Positions 52,122 to 60,311 of a stretch of DNA of 64,000 nucleotides are shown one piece after another. A program made the translations under genes and the position numbers. Source of the DNA: Agrobacterium tumefaciens_K (lineage in GTDB: Bacteria; Pseudomonadota; Alphaproteobacteria; Rhizobiales; Rhizobiaceae); the NCBI RefSeq assembly GCF_031801495.1, contig NZ_JAOEGC010000001.1:1054001-1118000 (forward strand), in the 5' to 3' direction. Within the stretch, counting starts at the first letter, position 1. Each line of letters starts with the position of its first letter. Under the pieces are notes generated by a model. That model was not told the DNA's origin, made no database searches, and saw nothing but the letters and a program-made list of their open reading frames with translations.

Positions 52122-53357
52122 TCACACGGGCAGCGACTTGACCGCCACAGAGCCGCCCTCGCGTGAACTTTTCAGTGCCGCCACGCCGCACAGGACCGAC
52201 ATGGCGCCAGCGCGTGAGCCTGCCCTCTGTCGCAGGCGGTCATTCGAGCCGGGCTTGAAGATCATGTCGCGCATGCGGTTGTCGCCGCCATAGTGGCCAC
52301 CGGGTTCGTGCGGCACCCAGATGCGTTCCACGCCGCCGCCGAAACTCTTGACCACCAGGATTTCGTCGGCCGGCGGTTCCGTCCATGGCTGCTTTTCATA
52401 CTGCCGCATTTCGATACGGCCCTTGTGGCCATTGAAGGCGATATGGTGGCCCTCTATCGGCATATAGGTGTTGAGCGAATAGGACACCTGGACGCCACTG
52501 GCGTAGCGGATCGAGGCGCTCATCGTATCCGGAATGTCGATGTCCTCGCGGAAGACACAGGCGTCGCGCACATAACCGTCCACCTCCGAAGGCTCCTCAT
52601 AAAGCGTGTCCAGGAACGCATCGGCCGAGAGGTCCATGAAATAGTCGCACTCGTTCTTGTGTTGACACATGCGACAGCGTTCACCCCGAAACGGGCCGTT
52701 TTTGCCGTAATGAAGCAACTGCCCGAAACCCTTCACCTCAACAGGATCGGAATCAAGATACCAGTTGAGGAGGTCGAAGTGATGGGTGGCCTTGTGCACG
52801 AAGAGGCTTCCCGAATGTTCGGTGAAGGCGTGCCAGCGGCGGAAGTAGTCCGCACCGTGCTGGTTGTCGAGATACCAGTGGAAGTCGACGGAGGTGACGG
52901 TTCCGATGGCTCCTTCATCGATAAGCTCCTTGATGCGCGCCGCGGTGGGGGAAAAACGATAGTTGAACGATACATCCACACGGCGGCCGCTTCTGGCCTC
53001 CGCCGCACGGATACGGTCGATCTTCTCGGGCGTTGTGGTCATCGGTTTTTCACTGATGACGTCAGCACCTGCTTCCAGTGCCCGGATGATGATGTCGTCA
53101 TGCGTGTCGTCGGGTGTGCAGACGATTACCAGATCGGGTTTCAGTTCGGCCATCATCCGGTCGAAGTCGTCGTAAAGCGGCGCGGCCGATCCCATCATCG
53201 CTCGCGCCCGTTCGGCGCGCATTAGGTTCAGGTCGCAGATGCCGACCAGTTCGACATAATCGCTCCAGCCGGCCAGAAGCTCGCGCCCCCACATGGTCGT
53301 GCCGCGATTGCCGGTTCCGACCAGTGCGTAGCGTTTGCGTTTAACCTTGTCTGGCAT
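52122..53357 (-). CDS. Gfo/Idh/MocA oxidoreductase with a cysteine cluster
   Basis: A 411-residue dehydrogenase with a Rossmann start (LVGTGNRGTTMWGREL), the EKP motif (VISEKPMTT) and a C-terminal sheet domain (VDFHWYLDN, HKATHHFDLLNWYLDSDP). Around residue 230 there is CRMCQHKNECDYF, a C-x2-C-x5-C cluster that could bind zinc or an Fe-S centre and is absent from most family members. The ATG at 53355-53357 follows GGGAGAG; seven upstream residues are unlikely. It is last in the leftward TetR-linked operon. It probably oxidises a sugar or keto-sugar; the substrate is unknown. Confidence 0.85.
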   Translation of the reverse strand: MPDKVKRKRYALVGTGNRGTTMWGRELLAGWSDYVELVGICDLNLMRAERARAMMGSAAPLYDDFDRMMAELKPDLVIVCTPDDTHDDIIIRALEAGADVISEKPMTTTPEKIDRIRAAEARSGRRVDVSFNYRFSPTAARIKELIDEGAIGTVTSVDFHWYLDNQHGADYFRRWHAFTEHSGSLFVHKATHHFDLLNWYLDSDPVEVKGFGQLLHYGKNGPFRGERCRMCQHKNECDYFMDLSADAFLDTLYEEPSEVDGYVRDACVFREDIDIPDTMSASIRYASGVQVSYSLNTYMPIEGHHIAFNGHKGRIEMRQYEKQPWTEPPADEILVVKSFGGGVERIWVPHEPGGHYGGDNRMRDMIFKPGSNDRLRQRAGSRAGAMSVLCGVAALKSSREGGSVAVKSLPV

Positions 53358-53378
53358 GATCTCTCTCCCGAAAAACAA

Positions 53379-54200
53379 TCAACAAACGGTCTTGAAACGT
53401 TCAACGCAGGTGGCCAGTACCTCGTCCATCGGGCGTGCCTGCCAGCGGTGCGAGAATATTTCCACCTCCTGCGGGCCGAAGAAACCGGCGGCCTCGATCA
53501 TGGCGCGAAAGGCCTTGAGGTCAATGACGCCATCGCCCATCATGCCGCGGTCGTTCAACGGGTCGGTGGTCGGCACCAGCCAGTCGCAGATGTGGTGCGC
53601 GAGGATCTGCCCGTTGCGCCCGGCGCGCGCCACCTGTTCCTCAAGCTCCGGATCCCACCAGACGTGGTAGACGTCGATGGCAACACCGGTTCCCGCACCC
53701 AGCTTGTCGCACAGGTCGAGCGATTGCTTCAATGTGTTGAAGCAGGCGCGCTCAGCGGCATAAAACGGATGCAGCGGCTCGATGGCCAGTGGCACACCCG
53801 CAGAGCGCGCATATGGAAGAAGTTCAGCCATGCCATCTTCCACCATCTGCCGCGCGCCCTTTATGTCCCGGGAGCCAGCAGGCAGGCCGCCGACAACCAG
53901 CACAAGGCAATCGGCCTTCATGGCTGCCGCTTCATCGACGGCGCGTCTATTATCCTCTATGGCGCGGCGACGGCCTTCCTCATCGGGGGCGGGGAAGAAG
54001 CCACCGCGGCAATGGCCGCTCAGACGAAGACCGTTCTGCTCCACGATGCGCGCGGCTTCAGGCAACCCGACGCCGTGAACATGTTCGCGCCAGGGTGAAA
54101 TGGTGGTGATGCCGTGCGCGAGGCACGCATCCACGATGGCGCCGAAGGAACCGCCCTGCCGGACGGTGGCGAAATTGATCGAAAGGCCTTCAAGGCTCAT
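53379..54200 (-). CDS. Sugar phosphate isomerase/epimerase-like TIM barrel
   Basis: A 273-residue AP-endonuclease-2-family protein with metal-binding positions in LAIEPLHP (Glu), VAIDVYHVWW (Asp, His) and QEVEIFSHRW (Glu). It overlaps the upstream enolase-superfamily gene by 4 nt and precedes the Cys-cluster dehydrogenase by 21 nt. Members act on keto-sugars, inosose or hydroxypyruvate; some are 3-keto-glycoside hydratases or epimerases. Here the partners suggest a keto-sugar intermediate. Confidence 0.82.
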   Translation of the reverse strand: MSLEGLSINFATVRQGGSFGAIVDACLAHGITTISPWREHVHGVGLPEAARIVEQNGLRLSGHCRGGFFPAPDEEGRRRAIEDNRRAVDEAAAMKADCLVLVVGGLPAGSRDIKGARQMVEDGMAELLPYARSAGVPLAIEPLHPFYAAERACFNTLKQSLDLCDKLGAGTGVAIDVYHVWWDPELEEQVARAGRNGQILAHHICDWLVPTTDPLNDRGMMGDGVIDLKAFRAMIEAAGFFGPQEVEIFSHRWQARPMDEVLATCVERFKTVC

Positions 54201-55630
54201 GCGGCATCCTCCGTTTGTTCCTGCAGTGTCGCGAACGTGGCACGGGCGGCGTTCTCCTCAACGCCAAGTCCCGATGTCCGCAATGTCGTGTCGAGCGCAA
54301 TCACACCGTTGCGAATGGTGAGCCGCGGACGTCCCTGTGCCTCATGATAGAGATCGCCATGTCCGGTCAGCCATGCGCGCCCCTCAGCGGGTGACGCGCC
54401 CTGCATGCCATCGACGTAATGATGGCCGTTGCGTTCGATGTGTTGCAGCCCGATGATGGAAGCCAGCGCCAGATCCTGCTGAAGCGCGATCCCCGCCTGC
54501 GTAGTCAGGTCTTCCGCTGACATGAAGAAGTCGCTTGCCGTTTCCGCTTTCCATGCTTCGACCCGCATGCGGTTGAGAAGCGAGCGGTAAAATCCCTTGC
54601 AGGATTTCGAGGACACGCCGCGATATCCCTGCCGCCGGGCTTCGAGAAAGGCATCTGGCGTTCCGTCGGACTCGTCGATTTCGACCGCTATACGACCGGC
54701 GAGCTTTTCGACGGAGGTGGACAGCGCGGTGGCGCGCGCGAAGGGCTGCTCCACGAACAGCAGCGATTGTCGCAGCCGTGAAAGCGCAGGTTCGGCCTCC
54801 ATGCGGTCGAGGAGGTCGATCATCGCCGCCTCGCTTTCGAACTGCTCGTTGCCATCGAGCGTGGCCTTATAGTCGGGCAGGCGGTCGAGAACCCTGGCAA
54901 TCGCTTTCAGTCGCTCGGCATCGTCCGTCGGCCTGCCGGAGACCTTCAGCTTGAAAAAGCGTGGGCCGTAGGCGAGGATTTCATCCTCAAGGCATTCGGG
55001 CAGGCCGTCATTGCGGCGCGGCGTCTTCACCTCGTCCCGCGTCAGCGCATCGATGTAGCCGACAGTGTGACGCAGCATGATGGCGGGCTGCGGGGTAAGC
55101 CGCGAAAGAAACCCGCCCAGATCGAACCCGGCGAGATCGGGCGTGGTGGTGGAATCGATGCCGGGAAGATTGGCACGGATCGCATCGGCCACCGGAAGAT
55201 CATTAAGCCGGCAGAGCCCGTCGAGGATCGCCCGATCCACGAGCGCCAGCCCGAAGGAGGCAATCAGCCCGTTCAGGCCGTTTGCTGTCGCATCGCGGTG
55301 CTGTTGCGGTTCGAGCGATGCATGTATGCCGAAAGCGCTCGCAGCCGGAGCCGCAAGCGCCAGTGAAACGGCGATCTGTAAGGAAAGGCGCAGCTGCGCC
55401 TCGTTGTCTGCGTTGCTCAGCGCCGGGTTCTTGTCGAACCACTTCGGCACCATCAGTTCGGCGGCATATCCCTCCGTCGTCCGACCGGACTGGTCCTCGA
55501 TCACCAGCCGAAGAAAGATTTGCCGTGCTTCCGTCACCGTTGCCGCTCCGAAGCGGAACGGCATGCGCATGGAAACGCCGCGCTCGAAGACGGAGGCGTC
55601 GGCGACCCTTATCTGTGTTGCTCCAGCCAT
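54197..55630 (-). CDS. Enolase-superfamily protein, long divergent type
   Basis: About 477 residues, longer than the 370-400 of ordinary mandelate-racemase-type enzymes. Superfamily residues can be traced: FFKLKVSG (KxK), TLDGNEQF (Asp), LFVEQPFAR (Glu), VEIDESDG (Asp/Glu) and GVSSKSCKG (a lysine on the opposite face, as in the muconate-cycloisomerase subgroup). The extra length is mostly N-terminal (first 150 residues). It probably dehydrates or epimerises a sugar acid. The ATG at 55628-55630 is preferred; the GTG at 55642 would overlap the upstream stop and lacks spacing from AGAGG. It is in the middle of the TetR-linked leftward operon. Confidence 0.75.
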   Translation of the reverse strand: MAGATQIRVADASVFERGVSMRMPFRFGAATVTEARQIFLRLVIEDQSGRTTEGYAAELMVPKWFDKNPALSNADNEAQLRLSLQIAVSLALAAPAASAFGIHASLEPQQHRDATANGLNGLIASFGLALVDRAILDGLCRLNDLPVADAIRANLPGIDSTTTPDLAGFDLGGFLSRLTPQPAIMLRHTVGYIDALTRDEVKTPRRNDGLPECLEDEILAYGPRFFKLKVSGRPTDDAERLKAIARVLDRLPDYKATLDGNEQFESEAAMIDLLDRMEAEPALSRLRQSLLFVEQPFARATALSTSVEKLAGRIAVEIDESDGTPDAFLEARRQGYRGVSSKSCKGFYRSLLNRMRVEAWKAETASDFFMSAEDLTTQAGIALQQDLALASIIGLQHIERNGHHYVDGMQGASPAEGRAWLTGHGDLYHEAQGRPRLTIRNGVIALDTTLRTSGLGVEENAARATFATLQEQTEDAA

Positions 55631-55631
55631 T

Positions 55632-56795
55632 TCAATGGACACCTCTCAACGCAAGGAAAGTCTTCATGCGATGGGTGGCGGCATCCGGGTCGGCCAGCAC
55701 ATTGGCCTTGTCCGCCAGACGGAAAAGTTCCGCGAAGTGCTGTGTCGAGCGGGTGCTTTCCTGTCCGCCGACCATCGTGAAGTGGTCCTGCAATCCGTTG
55801 AGATAGGCAAGAAACACGACGCCTGTTTTGTAGAACCGGGTCGGCACCTTGAAGATGTGGCGGGAAAGCGCGACCGTCGGCTCCAGAATGTCGAAGAACT
55901 CGTTATCCGCGCCGCGTTTCAGGCTGGCCATCGCCTTGGAAGCCGCCGGTGCAATCGCATCGAAAATGCCGAGCAGCGCATCCGAGTGACCTTTCTCATC
56001 ACCGGCGATCAGTTCGGCATAGTTGAAGTCATCGCCCGTATACATGCGCACGCCGGATGGCAGGCGCCTGCGCATGACGATTTCCTTCTCCTTCGACAGT
56101 AGCGAAATCTTGATGCCGTCGATCTTGTCTGCATTTTCGTCGATCATGGTGAGGCAGGTATCCATTGCCGTCATGTGATCGCCGGATCCCCAATAGCCCT
56201 CAAGCGCCGGGTCGAACATTTCACCCAGCCAGTGGATGACCACCTTGTTGTCGGCCTTGGCCAGAACGCGGGAATAGGTTTCCAGATAATCGGCTGCTGA
56301 ACGGGCTGCCGCGGCCAGCGCACGGCTTGCCATCAGGATGACGCGCCCGCCTTGCCCCTGCACGAAATCGAGTTGCTCCAGATAGGCATCGACGATCTGG
56401 TTCAGATCGTAGCCGGTGCCTGTCAGATGGTCGGTGCCGACCCCGCAGGCGATCAGCGCATCCTTGCGGGTGGCGGCTTCCTTCAGGGCGCGAGAAATCA
56501 GGTCCTGCGCCTGCGGCCAGCCGAGGCCCATGCCACGCTGGGCGGTGTCCATTGCTTCGGCGACACCCAGGCCGAGATCCCAAAGCCGGTGGCGGAACCG
56601 CAGCGTAGCCTCCCAGTCGATGGCCGGTGTCAGCCACGGATCATTATCGGCAAAGGGATCCGCTACCACATGCGCAGCAGCGAAGACGACACGGTTGAAA
56701 TCGGCCGCACTGCGTTTTTCAAGCGCGATTGGCGTGCCGGAGAGTTTGTAGAGTTCGATCGAGCGATCGTCTTTCGGAAGCCGGAGTTCGGTCAT
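55632..56795 (-). CDS. DUF993 / dihydrodipicolinate-synthase-family protein
   Basis: A 387-residue protein resembling DUF993, a divergent branch of the aldolase-type TIM barrels of the DapA family. Visible blocks are LIACGVGTDHLTGTGYDLNQ, VVIHWLGEMFDPALEGYWGS, DGIKISLLS (probable Schiff-base lysine) and RMYTGDDFNYAELI. DapA relatives cleave or dehydrate 2-keto-acids, so it may perform the carbon-carbon cleavage of this pathway. The ATG at 56793-56795 follows GAGGAG; the frame continues upstream through the dehydrogenase gene and is not used. No member with a known reaction comes to mind. Confidence 0.75.
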   Translation of the reverse strand: MTELRLPKDDRSIELYKLSGTPIALEKRSAADFNRVVFAAAHVVADPFADNDPWLTPAIDWEATLRFRHRLWDLGLGVAEAMDTAQRGMGLGWPQAQDLISRALKEAATRKDALIACGVGTDHLTGTGYDLNQIVDAYLEQLDFVQGQGGRVILMASRALAAAARSAADYLETYSRVLAKADNKVVIHWLGEMFDPALEGYWGSGDHMTAMDTCLTMIDENADKIDGIKISLLSKEKEIVMRRRLPSGVRMYTGDDFNYAELIAGDEKGHSDALLGIFDAIAPAASKAMASLKRGADNEFFDILEPTVALSRHIFKVPTRFYKTGVVFLAYLNGLQDHFTMVGGQESTRSTQHFAELFRLADKANVLADPDAATHRMKTFLALRGVH

Positions 56796-56806
56796 GTCCG
56801 ATCTCC

Positions 56807-57949
56807 TCAGCCGATTTCCGGAACGTCGAGCCAGCGGCGTTCCTTCCATGACTTGATGCCGAGTTCGGCAAGCTGCACGCCCTTGACGCCTTCCATCAGC
56901 CCATAAGGCCAAGGCTCGTTGTCGACGATGTGGCGAATGAACATTTCCCACTGAGCCTTGAAGCCGTTGTCGTAAACCACATTGTCCGGCACTTCCTGCC
57001 ATGTCTTGTAGAAGTCGATGGTCTGCGGCTGGTCGGGGTTCCATACCGGTTTCGGCGTATTGGTGCGGTGCTGTGTGTAGCATTTGGTCAGACCCGCGAC
57101 TGCCGAGCCATGCGTGCCGTCCACCTGGAAGGTCACGAGATCGTCGCGGCGCACGCGCACCGCCCATGACGAATTGATGTGGGCGATCACGCCGCCTTCC
57201 AGTTCGAAGGTGGCATAGGCCGCATCGTCGGCGTCGGCCTCATAGGGACGACCCTGCTCATCGAAACGCTGTGGAATATGTGTTGCGCCGAGGCAGCTGA
57301 CGGACTGGACCTTGCCGAAAAGATTGTCGAGCACGTAGCGCCAGTGGCACAGCATATCAAGAATGATGCCGCCGCCATCCTTCAGGCGATAGTTCCACGA
57401 GGGCCGCTGCGCGGGCTGCCAGTCGCCTTCGAACACCCAGTAACCGAATTCGCCGCGCACGGAGAGGATCTTGCCGAAGAAGCCGCTGTCACGCAGCATG
57501 GCCAGCTTGCGAAGACCGGGGAGGAACAGCTTGTCCTGCACCACGCCATGCTTGATGCCAGCGCTTTCGGCAAGTTTGGCAATTGCGATCGCCTCTTCCA
57601 TTGTGTCGGAGATCGGCTTCTCGCAATAGACGTTCTTGCCGGCCTTGATCGCCTTTTCCAGTAGACTGCCGCGCATCTGGGTGGTTCCGGCGTCGAAAAA
57701 CAGCGTATCGTCAGGATTTGCGAGCGCTGCGTCGAAGTCTGTCGTCCAGCGGGCGATGTTGTGCCGTTTGGCGATCTCTTCGATCTTTTCGGCGTTGCGT
57801 CCGACAAGGATCGGGTCGAGCATGACTTTCTCGCCGCTCTTCAGGGTTACGCCGCCCTGGTCGCGAATGGCCAGAACCGAACGCACGAGATGCTGATTAT
57901 AGCCCATGCGGCCTGTGATGCCGTGCATGATGACGCCGATACGCTTCAT
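56807..57949 (-). CDS. Gfo/Idh/MocA oxidoreductase, first gene of the leftward TetR-linked operon
   Basis: A 380-residue dehydrogenase with an unusual opening (KRIGVIMHGITGRMGYNQHL instead of plain GxGxxG), the EKP motif (VYCEKPISDT) and LKDGGGIILDMLCHWRYVLD, where the His is typical of the catalytic region. GGGAGG precedes the ATG. Its promoter shows TTGACA, 17 nt, TCACAA and the TAACC dyad shared with the rightward operon. It probably starts the pathway by oxidising a sugar hydroxyl. Confidence 0.87.
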   Translation of the reverse strand: MKRIGVIMHGITGRMGYNQHLVRSVLAIRDQGGVTLKSGEKVMLDPILVGRNAEKIEEIAKRHNIARWTTDFDAALANPDDTLFFDAGTTQMRGSLLEKAIKAGKNVYCEKPISDTMEEAIAIAKLAESAGIKHGVVQDKLFLPGLRKLAMLRDSGFFGKILSVRGEFGYWVFEGDWQPAQRPSWNYRLKDGGGIILDMLCHWRYVLDNLFGKVQSVSCLGATHIPQRFDEQGRPYEADADDAAYATFELEGGVIAHINSSWAVRVRRDDLVTFQVDGTHGSAVAGLTKCYTQHRTNTPKPVWNPDQPQTIDFYKTWQEVPDNVVYDNGFKAQWEMFIRHIVDNEPWPYGLMEGVKGVQLAELGIKSWKERRWLDVPEIG

Positions 57950-58010
57950 GAATTTTCCTCCCAGGATCAGCCGTCTCCCGTCGGCCGCGGTTTTTCGAAA
58001 ACGGATATTT

Positions 58011-58055
58011 GTAACCGTTTGGTTATTTGTGAACGCGAAGGGCGCGATCTGTCAA
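58011..58055 (-). promoter_or_regulatory. Promoter and TetR-type operator of the leftward operon
   Basis: Read on the minus strand: TTGACA (58055-58050), 17 nt, TCACAA (58032-58027), then immediately ATAACCAAACGGTTAC (58026-58011), whose TAACC and GGTTA arms are perfectly inverted with a 4-nt centre. The transcription start would fall in the dyad. The same layout recurs at 58910-58954. Confidence 0.7.
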
Positions 58056-58079
58056 GGCGCATTTGTGATGGAAAATGAA

Positions 58080-58111
58080 AAAAGGCGGAACAGCAACGTG
58101 TTTCGCCTTTT
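58080..58111 (-). terminator. Terminator of the tetR gene
   Basis: On the minus strand AAAAGGCGAAA and TTCCGCCTTTT pair with one mismatch around a 10-nt loop, followed by TTTTC. It lies about 90 nt after the tetR stop and upstream of the leftward promoter. Confidence 0.65.
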
Positions 58112-58198
58112 GATCTTTTTACGCGAAAATAAGTTCTTCTTCGCAACTGCGAATGATGCCTTCTCCTTGGTCTGAAAGGAGAAATCGGGATGCCTGTC

Positions 58199-58897
58199 TC
58201 AGGCCGGTCGCAATGCAGCAAGCACTGTGTCGACGATATGCTGGCCCCACCGCTCCAGTTCCGCAGGGGCGCCGAGATCGCGCTGGAAGATGGTCGACAG
58301 GGTGAAGCGGTTCGACAGGTAGAAGAAGCCCAGCGAGGCGATCGTGAGGTAAATGTCTACAGGGTCCAGACCAGGCCGGAATTCCCCGGTCTCCCGACCA
58401 CGGCGCAGCACGTCTTCGAGTTCGGAAATGAAGTTCGAGTGCATTTCCGTAATAGTCTGAGATTGCTTCAGATATCTGGCTCTATTGAGATTTTCCGTGG
58501 CCAGAATGCTCAGGAATTCAGGGTGATCGAGGTAATAATGCCAGGTGAAAAGGGCGAGTTCGCGCAGGCCTTCGCTCGGGGCTTTGCGCGTCAGGTCCAG
58601 CCGCCTCTCGGCATGGCGGATGTGGCGGTAGGCATCTTCAAGGACGGCCAGATACAAAGCATCCTTGTCGCCGAAGTAATGATAGATCATCCGCTTGTTG
58701 GTACCGGCGCGGCGCGCAACCACATCGATTCGTGCACCCGCCAGCCCCTTTGAGGCCACCTCCCGACGGGCGGCTTCCAGGATGGCTGCGCGCGTTCTTT
58801 CCGGGTTGCGGGTCTGCGTCACGGCGCGTTTGCGCTTTGTTGTTGGCGCTTCTTCGGGTGCCGTCTCGGGCAGGATGTCTTTCTCTGTTTTTTCCAT
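58199..58897 (-). CDS. TetR-family repressor of the two flanking sugar operons
   Basis: 232 residues. A basic N-terminal tail (about 30 residues) precedes the TetR DNA-binding domain: RTRAAILEAARREVASKGLA, then IDVVARRAGTNKRMIYHYFG. The C-terminal helices form the ligand-binding and dimer domain. It lies between the leftward catabolic operon and the rightward transport operon, and both promoters carry the same TAACC dyad, which makes it the natural repressor of both. The dyad at 58939 is also 42 nt upstream of its own start, so autoregulation is likely. The start ATG at 58895-58897 has only a weak ribosome site. Confidence 0.88.
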   Translation of the reverse strand: MEKTEKDILPETAPEEAPTTKRKRAVTQTRNPERTRAAILEAARREVASKGLAGARIDVVARRAGTNKRMIYHYFGDKDALYLAVLEDAYRHIRHAERRLDLTRKAPSEGLRELALFTWHYYLDHPEFLSILATENLNRARYLKQSQTITEMHSNFISELEDVLRRGRETGEFRPGLDPVDIYLTIASLGFFYLSNRFTLSTIFQRDLGAPAELERWGQHIVDTVLAALRPA

Positions 58898-58909
58898 TTC
58901 GGCACCCGC

Positions 58910-58954
58910 TTGACAATGGTATCGATCAGTGTTCACATGTAACCAATTAGTTAT
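58910..58954 (+). promoter_or_regulatory. Promoter and TetR-type operator of the rightward ABC operon
   Basis: TTGACA (58910-58915), 17 nt, TCACAT (58933-58938), then directly GTAACCAATTAGTTAT (58939-58954), an inverted repeat of TAACC and AGTTA with one mismatch. Spacing and order are identical to the leftward promoter at 58055-58011. Confidence 0.7.
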
Positions 58955-59015
58955 AAAACGGCAAGTGTCGTTTACTCTCATCATTAATTTGGCAGTCAAT
59001 AGGGAGGAGTTGCCA

Positions 59016-60305
59016 ATGTCCGTGATGCTTCAGAGGCGTACTGTGCTTTCGGCCGGGCTCGCGGCCCTTTCACTTGCAACATTGGGGGGAGGTTCGGCGT
59101 CCGCACAGGCCGCCCGCCTGCGTATGTTGTGGTGGGGGTCGCAGGAGCGCGCCGATCGTACCAACAAGGCCATCGCCGCCTATAAGCAGGTCAAGCCCGA
59201 TCTCGATATTGCGGGCGAATTTGCCGGGTGGAGCGATTACTGGCCGCGCCTAGCAACGCAGGTGGCAGGCCGCAACGCGCCCGATCTCATCCAGATGGAT
59301 TATCGCTACATCTTCGAATATGCCCGCCGTGGCGCTTTGGCTCCACTCGATGACCATATCGGCAAAGGGCTGAAGATCGATGATTTCGGCAAGATGAACA
59401 TCGATTCCGGCCGCGTTGACGGCAAGCTTTACGGCGTCAACCTCGGCGTCAATTCCAGCGCTGTCTTCTTTGATAAGGTTGCCTGGGAAAAATCCGGGAT
59501 CGCCCCGCCGGCCATGGGGCAGACGTGGGAAGAGTTTGCCGAGAACGGTGCGAAATTCGCCGAAAAGAAGCCAAAGCCCAATTATTATGCCACAGCGGAT
59601 GCCAGCGGCGTGGAGCCCAGCTTCGAAAACTGGCTGCGCCAAGGCGGCAAGGCGCTTTATACCGAAGACGGCGGCATCGGGTTCGATACCGCGGACGCGA
59701 AGACGTGGTTCACCATGTGGGCGGATCTGCGCAAGAGCAAGGCCTGTGTCCCGGCCGATATCCAAGCGCTGGACCAACTCAACATCGAAACCAATGCGCT
59801 GACCACTGGCAAGGCGGCGACCGCGTTCGCCCACTCCAACCAGTTCGTCGGTTACCAGGCGCTCAACAAGTCGAAGCTGGCGATGACGTCCTATCCGAAG
59901 GTTTCCAAGGATTCGCCGTCTGGCCATTACCTCAAGCCATCCATGCTGATCAGCATTGCCAATGGCAGCGCGGGTATCGAGCAGGCCATCGGCTTCATCA
60001 ACTTCCTCGTGGCGGAACCGCAGGGCATCGATATCCTCGGTGTCGAACGCGGTGTTCCTGCGTCGGAATCCATGCGCAACCAGCTGACCTCCAAGCTCGA
60101 TGATGTCAGCAAGAGCATGGTGCAGTACATTGCCGAAATCACGCCCGGCGTCGGAAATCTGCCGCCGGCGCCTCCTCCGGGTGCGGGCGAGTTCGCCTTC
60201 GTCCTGAAACGTACGGCGGAAGAAGTCGGCTTTGGCAAGATCACGCCGGAGCAGGGTGGCGACAAGCTCGTCAAGGAATCCGAAACCGTTATCAAACGGA
60301 AGTGA
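59016..60305 (+). CDS. Extracellular sugar-binding protein of the TetR-linked ABC transporter
   Basis: A 429-residue family-1 binding protein. The N-terminus MLQRRTVLSAGLAALSLATL has a twin-arginine-like pair and ends in ASAQA. The mature start RLRMLWWGSQERADRTNKAI and the block RLATQVAGRNAPDLIQMDYR place it in the oligosaccharide/TogB-like subgroup, paralogous to the protein at 34949. The late segment holds a Pro-rich turn (PPAPPPGAGEF). GGGAGGAG precedes the ATG. It is first in the rightward operon under the TAACC operator. Confidence 0.9.
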   Translation: MSVMLQRRTVLSAGLAALSLATLGGGSASAQAARLRMLWWGSQERADRTNKAIAAYKQVKPDLDIAGEFAGWSDYWPRLATQVAGRNAPDLIQMDYRYIFEYARRGALAPLDDHIGKGLKIDDFGKMNIDSGRVDGKLYGVNLGVNSSAVFFDKVAWEKSGIAPPAMGQTWEEFAENGAKFAEKKPKPNYYATADASGVEPSFENWLRQGGKALYTEDGGIGFDTADAKTWFTMWADLRKSKACVPADIQALDQLNIETNALTTGKAATAFAHSNQFVGYQALNKSKLAMTSYPKVSKDSPSGHYLKPSMLISIANGSAGIEQAIGFINFLVAEPQGIDILGVERGVPASESMRNQLTSKLDDVSKSMVQYIAEITPGVGNLPPAPPPGAGEFAFVLKRTAEEVGFGKITPEQGGDKLVKESETVIKRK

Positions 60306-60311
60306 TGGCGA

